Source: Reticulitermes speratus (lineage: Eukaryota; Arthropoda; Insecta; Blattodea; Rhinotermitidae). Taken from it: a stretch of DNA of 64,000 bases. The notes under the pieces were generated by a model. That model was not told the DNA's origin and did no database searches. It saw nothing but the letters and a program-made list of their open reading frames with translations. The position numbers and the translations under genes were made by a program. Below, piece after piece: positions 36,037 to 48,000 of the stretch. Position 1 is the stretch's first letter, and each line of letters starts with the position of its first letter. Where the stretch lies: the NCBI GenBank assembly GCA_021186555.1, contig JAJKFL010000003.1, forward strand, positions 42,862,408 through 42,926,407, in the 5' to 3' direction.

Positions 36037-39000
36037 CTGTAAAAATCACAAGTTGTGAATAGAAGTTAGATGCTTGAAGAATAGTTAACAGGAAGAAGGA
36101 TTACACGGAGGCCAGTTTCATGGGAACAGTTTGAGCTAGGTTTTCCAAATGCCTTCACCTGTAAAGTGTTACTCTGGTGTCTACAATTGTTTGAATTCTG
36201 TGTTGTTGTCACTTGTATTGATTTAAAGTATGCTTAATTCAACACAACTAGTAAGAAGTCTGTGGGAACATGAAGTATTTAATTAAATAGCTGTATTACA
36301 CCCTTACTGGAACAGTTCTTTTATATCACATGTGTGTCCATTTCTTAAGAATGAACCATGTTTTATTCCCAGTTCTTGAAGTAAAGAAAAGTGGTCTTTT
36401 TGTTGCCCCTTCATATTTCACTAAGCCTGACACTTAAAATCTACCTCAAAATCAAATACTCAAACTTTCATTTATAAAATACTTCTACATAATTATTTCA
36501 GGAAGGCTTATTACAATGTATCATACATTTTAAAAAAAATATTTGACATGTGAAGTTATGAATGTAGTTTGATGGAAACAGAGTGCAAGGCATTAGTGAA
36601 AACAAATGAGCATAACAAGGAAACATAAGTCTGAAGAGGTATTTGAAAAACATTGCAATTATTTCAGATATCAGTAGTTAGGAATACAGTATTAATTTGT
36701 GTGTACAGTTTACCTGTCATTAGTGCGCATTGTGGTGAAGTGAGACCCATTGCTTGCAAGAGTATTACGGTTGTCTCCACTGTTACCACCACTACAATGT
36801 GCAGTTGCTGCAGATGTTACATTAGTGTCAGATACTGGTTCCTTTTGACCCACAGTGGCAGATACCTCAAATCCAGCTGACACAAGAGCACCTAGCCAAC
36901 CCAAGCAACTTAATTAATCATCATGTGTGTTAACATGTTCTTTTATTTATGACAACATAAAGCCAGCTGCCAGATATCCCATGAATTTGTCAATTTTATG
37001 CAAAGAAGTTAAATAAGTAAAGCCATATTGTTTGTTTGTGACATGAATATAACACAGCCCCAATTGTCACACTGTCAACTATCTGACATTCCTTTCTATT
37101 TGATGTGCCATATCACCAGAATGCTTTTATTTCATTTTCAGCATTAATTTTACCAACAACCGTTATATTGTATCAACAATCATTTCAGCAAGTCGTGGAC
37201 TGAATTACACTCTCCACTATTTTCATGTCTACATTTTGTTTACATTGTTTATTGTCTACATTTTATGTATGTTACCATTGCCAGAGGCTTTAGTGCGCAT
37301 TCATCTGGCTTTACTTACATGAGTGCAGTTGTGCTTTTGTCTGTTAATGGAAGTTAACTAATTTTTGAGAAAGTAATAATTCTTTTCATTAACATGTTAG
37401 ATGATAAACAGAGAATGTGGTCTTTCTCATGGAACAAGAACAATGCCCTACAAAGGCTAGATAAAGGAGAAACTATGCAAAACATGTCAGAATAATGTGG
37501 TGTTGGCCATGTTACTCCTGGTGATTGAAAGAGGAAAAGAAGTGAGATTGAAAAGTGATATTTTGTCAGTGCTTCAATTGAAGGCCTGAACAAAAGAAAG
37601 GTGATGAAAAAATGTGAATGTGGAAGGGTGCTTGACTCTTTATTTTTGTGGTTGACACAACAAATAGGGAAAGGGTCACCAATAACTGGGCCTCATGAAT
37701 AAGAAATAGCGTCGATTTTTTGCAAAGAGTTCAATGACAAAGTGTTTGATTTCACAGCTAATCTAGTCTGAACAGATGCTGGATAAAACGTTATGGAGTG
37801 AGGCAGCTGAGTATCTGTGGAGAAAAATTTTAAGCAACAGCTCTGTAAATGTGACAAAACTGGCTTAAATTTTAAAACAATTCCATCAAAAACTCTGGCT
37901 CCCCACAAAACACAATCAGCTCCTGGTTTTAAAAGAGTCAAAGGACAAGTGATGCTGATGCTTGCCTACTGTAATGCGTCAGGAAACTATTAACTGGAAA
38001 TTGCTTTAATTGGAAAATCCAGACGCTTTCGTGCCTTCAAAAATATAGCACCAACAGAGCTTTCAGTCTGGTAGGGTGTTCAACTTACTGTGGAACCTAT
38101 TGTATAATGTACATTAATGCACTAATGCACTCTACAGGTAAATTGCAGAGTTTTTGAATGTGGTACATACACTAGCCACTGCATTATATCATTATTACAT
38201 TCATGCATTCCTTACAATAATAATTAAAATCAGTATCTAGAGGCTTTTGTCACAAGTTTGTGTGTTAAAAAAGTCAAGTACCAAAGTATATGTCATATCC
38301 CAGAAAACTGTTACTTTAACCGACTAGCTGCTGTATAGTCAGCAGAAACACGAGCTCCACTCTAGGGAATCTACGGGGGTGCTTCCAGGGGCATTTATAC
38401 TCGTTCTTTGCTATACTTTTCTTTATTTCTTTGTTACTCATACACTCAATATAATTCACAATCTTCTCTACTTAACTAGTTAGTCCAAAACAAAACCGAC
38501 CATCTCGCCCCAAACTCAAGGACCAACTGCCCAACTCATCTCAACCCAAAGACAAAAAAAAAAAAAACTGACTCCTCAAAAGAGGGTAGAGTCCCTCAAC
38601 TCCAGAACTCTGTTCCCTCACATTCCTACTCCAGTTAAGCTACCGGACCTGTCACACATATATTTTACAGCTTTGAAAGTCATCTCTCCCCCATTTCCTG
38701 TCCGTACGGTTACATTACTTTAAATCTTCTATATTAATGCACCAATAGTAATTATTAAAATTGGAATATTACATGCATTAGTGAACATATTATTGCACTT
38801 ATAATCATTAAATCAATTGGTATATTTTATACTGTTTTACTTAATTGACAATTTGGCATTTAGGCAGTATACTAGATTCTATCCACATGTCTCCAAAAGC
38901 TATTAGAAACCTACTAAACACACGCAGCCATTTACCTGTGGAAGGTTTTCTTGGAGCTGAGGATTTCCTAGAAGGTGGTGGAGCTGTTTCATTTGTTTGA

Positions 39001-42000
39001 TTAGTTGAGTTACTTTGTTTCCGTTTTTTGTTGGCAGCATTGTGGCTTTCCTGTGTATGGAAAAGAAAGAATGTCTAAAGGTTTCAAATATTTTTTATTC
39101 ATCTTGTTGCCCTTCCCCTTAATGACAAAACACTGCATCTGAATTTTTTTATCCAATTGGGGGTGATGGTAGAAGGAAGTGCATACTGTAAATAAAACAG
39201 TATGTGAAATTAGAGTTGTTGAGTGTTTAATTTTTTGTCAGGAACAGATATAACGCTTTGCTTATGAGGATCTGGCTTTGATACTAACAAAAACATTTCA
39301 ACGATTAGTTTAAAATCAACTAGTGAATAAACGTTCTATGCTGTTTTACCCTTTTAATGATACTGGTGTAAATTGTTGAAGGATTCTATCTGCAAGCCTT
39401 ATAATAACAACAAATTACTGTATTTTGCCAATTCATGAGTTTTGTTCTAAATGTATTCATTTTACCAGGCGTCTATTTAGAATATAGTTCAGACACCATC
39501 AAAGGCACACAATATCTTTATTTATTAAAGTATAACAAGAATTCAGCACTTTTCAATTCTAAATACTCAATCATTCATCAGAGGTTCATAAGTTTTGTCT
39601 GATTGGTTTAAACAATTTGATTGTATTTATTTTATTGAATGCCTGTTTAACTCACTAGAATATAATTTAAACAACATCGAGGATGTACATTATCTTTGTG
39701 CATTAAATTATACCCTGATGATGATTCAGTATTTGGAATTTAAACATATAGGGTTTGTATAATTTTAATAAATATAAATATTGTGTACCTTTGCTGGTAC
39801 TTCAATTATAGTCTATTGAATCATCAGTTATGTGTTTGAAATATACTTGTACTGTATTTCAGGAAACCCACAGTAATGTTGCATCATAAGTTTTTCAGAC
39901 ATACTATAATTCATACCTTGAATCCCTGATGATGGCTGTATTGTAGCCGAAACATATGTAGGGTTAATGGACATACTTAAGAAATAAAGTGCATTTGTTG
40001 GTTTTATTTTTGAATGTTATCAAAATGCACGATGAACACAACGTAAAATTTGTAATTGATACAGTCTAACTAGGAATATAATAGGAGTTTTGTTGTTTAA
40101 AGACTGTAACAGTAGACCAGGCAGGTATGGTCATTCTTCAAATGTAATATTTGTTTACATATGAACTCAGTAATCTATGCAACATTCTAAATTAATGTGA
40201 GATCAAAATATAAACAGTACAACATGTCAGAATAAAAATTCTATCAATTCTGCAATGATAGTAAAATATGTGAACCTAAAGCAATCCATAAAATCTCACT
40301 CTGCAATTCTTACTTGCTTGTTCCCTGTCTCCAAGTAACTGAGCAATTTCTGTTGCTCCTGTGCAATGGCTCGCTTCTGTTCAGCACCAAATGTGGACAT
40401 GGCAAGTAATGGTGATGTTGGTGGAATTGGTCTGTATTTTGCTCGAGGTATCATGACTGTCAGTGAGCGATCTCGCTGCTCTGAATATGGCATTCCCTCT
40501 TCTGATGACTCCACTGCAGTGGACACCTTTCTGCTACCAGCATGGACTAAAGCTGGCTTCATCTGTGATCCAAATGTGCTGGCAGGCTGTAGTTTGGTAA
40601 TTTTGGTCAAAATATATGATCAATTAATGTGATCTGGATAACATTTCTGTTCCTTGATTTCAGGCTTCCGCCGCGATATTGATGAAATCTGCGCTCTTCT
40701 GGGATATTATGCAGCATTGTGTGGTAACAATTACCACACAACGTTATTTAATATCCCAGAAGAGTGCAGATCTCAACATTTCTTTTGATTTTGTTTGTGG
40801 AACAGACATACATGTATATTTGTAAATTATAATATCTTTACAGTACAATTTGTTTTGGAAGCCTGTGTGTGTGTGTGTGTGTAGTCCCTGAAGTGTAATG
40901 CAGCTCTTACATATGTTATGGCACTGAGTCAGTCATACCGCTTAAAATGATGATGATTGTAATAACAGCATTGAAGTTAATGATCATGGAGGTGATGGTG
41001 GTGGTTGTTGTGGTTGTGTTAATGACTATGATGATAAAGATGTAGTGGCAATGATGATTCAGTTCAACGGTTCTATTAAAGTGTTTTTGAATACAAAAAT
41101 AAGCCCATAACAGGCAAACATTAAAAGAAGAACAAAGAGCAAAGTACAAATAATGTGAAATAATTGTAATGAAAACTACAGTTAAAGTGAAAAGTACTGT
41201 AATGCCTGAGTGTACAACATATGTCTGCAGATTCTGAATGCTAAAATAATTTAGAATTAAATAATCTGCAGTAACTCTCTGTGATACGTAATGAACTATA
41301 TTTATAGTCCGACAAATGTACAATTTAATCACATTAACTGTGTAACACTGTTCTACATGTTTCGAATCCTTAATTCAGGTTCATCCTCAGGGACTCATCA
41401 TCTCAAATTTGAGATAAATATAGAGATAAAATGTACGGAATGAATAATATTAACCTAATGAACTGTGTGGAGCAGTCCTTCTTGAGAAGCTTATAATTAC
41501 TTAACAGGATAGATTGTTACATGACTTCTATAAAACTTGAATTTATGCATTTTAGTTCAATTAATGGTGCTGTCAATAACTGAGACTACTTTATATTCAT
41601 GAAGTATGTGGTCCAAGTTACTGAATCATTAAGTAAACAACACTGTCAGTGACACAGAAAGCCCATTAGTACATTTACAGAAATGCACCACTGGACACAG
41701 TTTGCCAACTGAATCCAGTCCACACTCTGACATCCTATTTATTTAGGATATATTTTAATATTATCCTCCCATATAACCTACATTTTGCTCCTGATTTTCC
41801 AACAAAAATGTTCTGTGCATTTCTTTTTCCCCCCATGCATGTTACATGCCTGACATATTTTATTCTACACTATCCTCTTTGAGCATTGGGGTTATGTTCA
41901 GAACAGTCACAGCACAGAGTGAAATAACATAGAATAGACCATTTTTTGCATAAGGATTAATTAAAATACCTGAGAGTCTGACCATGAAGATCCTGCCAAC

Positions 42001-45000
42001 TGCCAGTGAAAACAATGTTAATCTGAGCCCAGTCAATTCTCACTGAATTTTCAGTTACTAAAACTTTTTCAACATTACATGAGAGCTGCATATATTTGAT
42101 ATAGGAATGAAACTGTCAGCAAAAGAAATCAGTCCCTGTTGAAAGTATTATTTGACATTATTTGGGTTAACTTCTTTATATATATATGAATATTACTGAT
42201 GTTGTGAGTGTAATTATTTTATTTGATAAAGGTAAAGCAATCCCATTACAGGCCTGGACAGGCCGTTAGGGTTCCAGGAGGTTTAGGCTCCCAGATTTCT
42301 AGACAATCGGCACATGAAGGTGGTAAGGTTGTCAGCCCTACGCACCGGCCGCCTTTACCCATAAGGAAATACTCCTGGTTCTCATTTCTGTTAGAGGCTG
42401 AGTCGACCCCAGGGCCATAGTGCGACCGAAAGGATTATGTCAATGAAAAATTCCAATGACACCATCAGGAATCGAACCCGCGACCTTCCGGCTTGTAGAG
42501 CAGTGCCTCAACCAACTGCGCCACCACGTCCCCCTTATTTTATTTGATAGTGAATATATTTTGTTTGATGCCAGTCTCATTGAATATGTAAATAACATTG
42601 ACATTTTTCTGGTAAGTATGATGAATTGAATGTAAGAAAATCAGAAAAGTTGATACAGCATGACATTCACAACAGAGGCACATCTGACTGATACTGTAAT
42701 GATGGTGTACAATGAAAATGAAGTAGTCTGTGTTTAATCTTGTAGGAGTATGTAGACAGCATCAAGAATGGATAAGCAGCAGAGAATATGTAAACTGTGA
42801 TCATAAGGTCAATCAGTCAGTAAAGTCTTAACATTACATAAAATTTTGTAGTTTTAGCAGGAATACTGGGGCATGTGATATGCAGTGCTAATATTATGAT
42901 AAAAGGTAACAAAATGATCAAAAGAAGTAAACCTGGAGCAACAATCTGAATCATCAGATTCACTGACACCAACTGCTTTGAACTGACTGCTTCCATTTTA
43001 TTTCATGCTCACAAATTTACATATCACATGTATGCAGTGAATCATTGCTTCACTTAATTTGTCTTCTAGTAGGAGGGTGTATCTTACGTGATCTGGAAGT
43101 ATGGTACTTGCCTGATGTGTTGGTGTGAGGTAGGAGACAGGGCCATGATCTGCAGCACTACCCTCACTGCTAGAATCCTGAATCATGGCACACTTGTCAA
43201 GTGTGTGAGTGGGACTGCGATACCGCAGGAACCCTGTACCTGTGCTGCAGGCTCGCTGTGGTGAGCGCTTGAGGCAGGTCAGCACCACGCATACAATCAG
43301 CAGACCAAGGAGTATTGCACCAATTGTGACCAATGCAATGAGCAATACTGCAACAAGTTTCATTTTCACTCATGGTTATGCTGATTTAGATACCAAGCAT
43401 CAGCTGTGCCTGAGTGGTGTGTCATCAATCATTTATATTTATGTAAATTGCTTAACATCTTGAGTGTAGAGGAAATATTTCAAAACTGAATAAATCATAA
43501 GTGAAATGAATCACATGAAATGGGCCATAAACGTGTTAAAAATAGCTAAGTATCTATTCATTTCGAAATAAACTGTACTGAAACGCTGCCTACGTATTAT
43601 GACAATGTTATAAATGAATATGCCCATTCATCAAAAATAGAAAGTTATGTGACCTTCTGTTGCATTTGATTGTACTTGAACCCTTTAAATGACATGCAGA
43701 AAAGAGTTCACTGAAAACTTAAACAGTTATTCTAACTTATCATTAAATTCAGAATTCTGGAAACTGAAGAATGACATCACACATGCCACCATTTATAATT
43801 ATTTTACCATCTCATTGGATATGTAACAATGTTTGTAAAGAATTTATCAAAAATGTTTTATCTTACCTTTAAGATTTATGTGACAGTTTTCACCGGCATA
43901 CCACTGAAAGCACTCGCACATTAACTGATCGTCACCTCGTGAGTAGCATGTACCATGGTAATGGCATTTCTCACAACCAATCAGCTCAGCTGTTTTAACA
44001 AGCAAACCAGTACTTAAAATACAGAGAAACAGCAACATTGTGATGTGACTTTTGTGAAACTATTATAGTATCAGCATATCAACATGTGTGTTGTGTATTT
44101 CAACATATAAGTTCCAATCAGCTTGCCAGTTTCCATCCTCAGCAGAAAGACCATGTTATTGGCAACATCTCAGTCACTGTTGACTTCACTAACATTAGAG
44201 CGACCAACATAATTAACTTCTTACATGCAGTGTTTAGAGGACCTGCAATAGCATAGTTGGTATAGTGATTATGCTACTGGCTGGATGGTCAGGGGTCCAA
44301 TCCCTGGCAGAGCTAAGAGATTTTTCTCTCTCCATCATGTCCAGACTGGCTCTGGGGCCTACCCAGCATTGTAGTCAGTGGGTACTGGAGGCCCTTGCCC
44401 CAGGGCATAAAGCTAACCACTCACCTCATCTAGCATTAATGTTAAGAATGATTACTATTATATGCCTTCATGGCATGGACAGGGACAACATTATCTTTAT
44501 GCTGTTAGGTAGTTTTCACAAACTTAACACTGCAGTGATGCTGGGCTTTAAATTCCAACTTCTGCCCAGGATGGTGGGGTTTTAAATTTATAGTACACTT
44601 AAATGCATTAATGGCTGTACAGTGCACGGAGGCTGGCATCAAAGGTTTAGCAGAAAATTGAATTAAAAAACAGAATCTGTAATAGTCTGTTTTTTTGTTC
44701 TGTTCGTGGATATGTCTATAATTTAAATAATGAAGGAGCAGCAGGCACATATTGAAACAATCGTGCAATCAGTTATAGCCACATTATTTACGTTCCTTTC
44801 CAGAAAGTGCAAGTTTTGAAGTAAAAGTGGGTTCAGTAATCTCCATCTTTCTGTCCAGTTCTGGATTTTACTCTTGTAACTCCAATGAAATTCAATACAT
44901 GGACAACAAACTTTCCATTCTTCTCATTTTAAATATTTCTTATGGCAGTTGGCAAGGACCCTCTTTCACTCCTACACCCCAAAGGTGTAATTTAACTTGT

Positions 45001-48000
45001 CTCAGATAGTAAAGATAAAGTTGTCTCTGTGCATAATTAAGTATTATGCCATTGAGGTGTAAGAGGAAGTGGGTATATAGCTCCACACATTCTTAACTTT
45101 GGCCCCAGATGGAGGTGAGTGGTAATATTTACTCTTCAGCCACTTTACTTGAAGGGAAACAGCTCCAAATACCCATTAGATAGGAGGCTGGGTGTTGTCC
45201 AGAGGTGGTCTGGATGCTTTGGAGAAGAGACACATGTCTTGCCCCTGCTTGGAATCCAGCTACAGTACCTCAGTTGTCCCGCACATAGCCAAGTGACTTT
45301 ACCAAATGGACAGTGCCAGCTCCTTGATACACAATAGTACTAGACATATTTCTTGAATACCACTTTGTTATGGCTTAAAATACTCCATCTCACCTGAGCA
45401 GACTCGTCCAGGGAAGAGTGGGTTTTCTGACAGATCTGTGTATCCGTCATTGCAACTACAGGTGTATGTACCACGAAGATTGAAGCACTGAGCATGTTCA
45501 GAACAGTCGTGGAACTGGCGACTCTGACATTCATCAAAGTCTGCATGTAGAACAGTAATAAATTTAACAATCATTTATTGTACAGTCAACTTTTAACATT
45601 TACTTAACATGTAGGTTTCAGTGCACTTTGCAGCAGCTACTCAGCTCTTATCGTTGTATGGTCTCTTTTAGAGTGATTCAGCTCCCCAACTGTGTCTGCT
45701 GGCATATCCAACATCTAGTGCTCCCAAACTGAAGCTGGTCGAAGTGACATTCTGAACACTCATGTATCTCTTCCTCTATACATTAATTCATGACACTGAA
45801 AATGTAATGCACTTTATCTATTGTTTTAAGTTCAAATTAATTATTTTTGATATTGTGTAATCTAAATTAAGCCTTAAGCAATGAATTTGACTTTATTAGT
45901 ATTTAATAACAGGGCTTAAAGTCCTTTTAATGCATTTTTAATGATAGAAATAAATGTAATTGGTGTCATTATTACATAGTATAAAATGGGAATTATGAGT
46001 AAATTAATAATAAAATATGAACATCATTGTTAACAGTTATTATAGTATGGTTATCTGTTACGGTTCTGTATAAATACATTTAGCTTAGGCAGGTAGTAAA
46101 GTTCACTTGTTTGGGATGTCTGTGAACAAAGTATTTTGACCTAAGATGAAGGAAATGCAGGATGAAGAGAGAAAATTAAGTAGTGAAGAGTTGCATAACT
46201 TGTACTCCACCCAGTGCTGCAAGGGAGATAAAATGAAGGAGTAAGAGAGGGTGTGACATGTAACATGAATGGTGATGTAAGAAATATATTCAAATTTTTG
46301 GTGAGAAAATGACAGGGAAGAGGCCACAGGGGAGGTGACAGTATGGGTGGAAGAATGATATCAAAATGGATATTAAATAAATAGGGTGTGATGGTGGGAA
46401 TGGTTCAAAATATGGCCAAATAGTGGGCTCCTGTGGACATGGCAACAAACCTTCAGGTTCTTTGGAGACAGAAAATATCTTGACTCTTTTCCAAGAAAGA
46501 TCCTGAATCATGAAGTCAGTTTGTTGGTTAGTTGAATGCCCAATTAACACAGACAGACCAATAAATGAAATTAGTGTTGAAACATTATATAAAGTGCAAA
46601 CACAAAACACAATAGCAGTCTGCAAGCTACTGCTTGCGCAATGTATTGATGTCAGTAACTTACACACCTGTACATAGAAGTTCACGGTGACTCCATCACC
46701 TTGGTCATCTGGCTGGAAGCCATTGACAACCACACCATGATAGATGTCTCTGAGATCAGACTGCATAACCATGCGATCAAGACCCTCCCTTGCTGCCTCA
46801 GTGAGCTGCTGATAATGTGATGAGGTAGTATCCTCCATTGAGCTGCCATAGCGTAGCGTTTCTTTACCGTGACGAGCCAGTGCCACCTTCATGCTGTATG
46901 TATATGTTGCTGTGGGCATAAGAATGACACTCTGTCACATCCACCAATGAGAGATGCAGAGAATACATTTGGAATCTCTGTGTACTCTGAAAGGGAATGC
47001 ACTGTTCAGCAGTTATTTTCTAAAGAATGTACAGTGTGACACCAACTGAAGCCAGCAGAAAGCAACTTAATGTGTAACACCATCAAAATCTATATAACTG
47101 TTCATTGCTTTGTGATATGTCATAAAAATAGTTAACATGATAGTTAACAATATGTAATGTAATTGGATGACAATTTCAAATAGAGTCCATGTCATATCAG
47201 AATTTTGTTATGTGAATGCATAACGTTCTAGCTGCTTATGTTGAGAGTGCTTCTTGAACACACAAAGCAAGTTGATTCAAACAGTAAATCTTTTGATATA
47301 TTCAGGATGTCCCTGTTTAGAACCTCAGCTGGGTCACTGTCTCTCCTGACTGAGGAATTTTGTGACTCTTCTTAGTCCGTCCAGAAAAATGGTGTGATAA
47401 TATCTCAAATTAGGTCATGTCACACACAAATAATATTTACTGGAAGTTTCAAAACAACACTAAGGCTATATTTCAAAATCGCTAATGCTCTATACCAAGT
47501 AAAAGTTTCTTCCTAAAATTATCACTGCCAGAAAAACACTTTCTTTTCACTTAGAGCTAAGGACCATTTCATAATGATTGGCAATGACTCCAGGCGATTA
47601 GCATAACATCTACAAAACAGACCTTTTGAATGGAGTGTGCCATGAACTGGTACTCTTTTGCACGTCCTGGTATATGCTTCTTTAAGCATGCTTCTGCTGA
47701 CACAATTTTTTTTTAACATTTCTGAGCAATGCTTTTATCTCCATGCCTGCTTAAGAACCATAAATTCAATTCACAGACTCTTCTAGTCACACATCTCCTT
47801 GCAAATAGAAATTACTTACGTCTGCATGGCCTGTCAGGGAACATTCTTGCAAATCCAGGCCTACAGACACACCTCATGTGTCCCTCCACTTTCTGACACA
47901 GCTCATTGCGAGATGGACTACAGTCTGGCCGACATGAGTTACTGCCTTGATCTCTGTTGGAGTGGGTAGAAGGTGTATTGTGACGTGGAGGTACAGCTAT

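Larger units (their letters stand above)
39051..40313 (-). other. Intron 10, carrying Penelope-like repeats
   Basis: 1,263-base intron. From about 39470 to 40030 it is built of diverged repeats around three hammerhead-like motifs (39540, 39703, 39914). Two blocks, near 39470-39620 and 39645-39790, share TAGAATATA...AACA(A/C)CATC...CA(C/A)A(A/T)TATCTTT and look like a tandem pair. Confidence 0.65.
40579..42932 (-). other. Intron 9 of the mucin-like gene
   Basis: 2,354-base intron holding a foldback element (40684-40774), a GT microsatellite (40862-40882), a GAT/GGT-rich stretch near 40944-41030, a hammerhead-like motif (41340-41397) and a young SINE (42229-42534). Confidence 0.7.

Noticed and set aside
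38340-38700. C/A-rich stretch with an A13 run as a possible SINE or retrocopy
   Set aside because: No pol III boxes, target duplication or coding similarity could be found; only its unusual composition is noted in the intron entry.
40916-41332. 138-codon minus-strand frame with Thr repeats ([12 protein letters not shown])
   Set aside because: The Thr run is a translated GGT/GAT microsatellite inside an intron; phases do not fit the mucin-like gene.
42460-42534. Possible minus-strand tRNA gene with perfect box B
   Set aside because: Same reasoning; it is the head of a SINE with a 15-bp target duplication.
44134-44160. Another hammerhead core (CTGAGGATGGAAAC on the minus strand)
   Set aside because: There is no room for stem II between CTGAGGA and GAAA, so it cannot form the fold.
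46290-46663. Continuation of the SEA reading frame beyond exon 5
   Set aside because: A good donor (GTAAGT) lies at 46663 and exon 6 restores an EGF domain in phase; the continuation is intronic.
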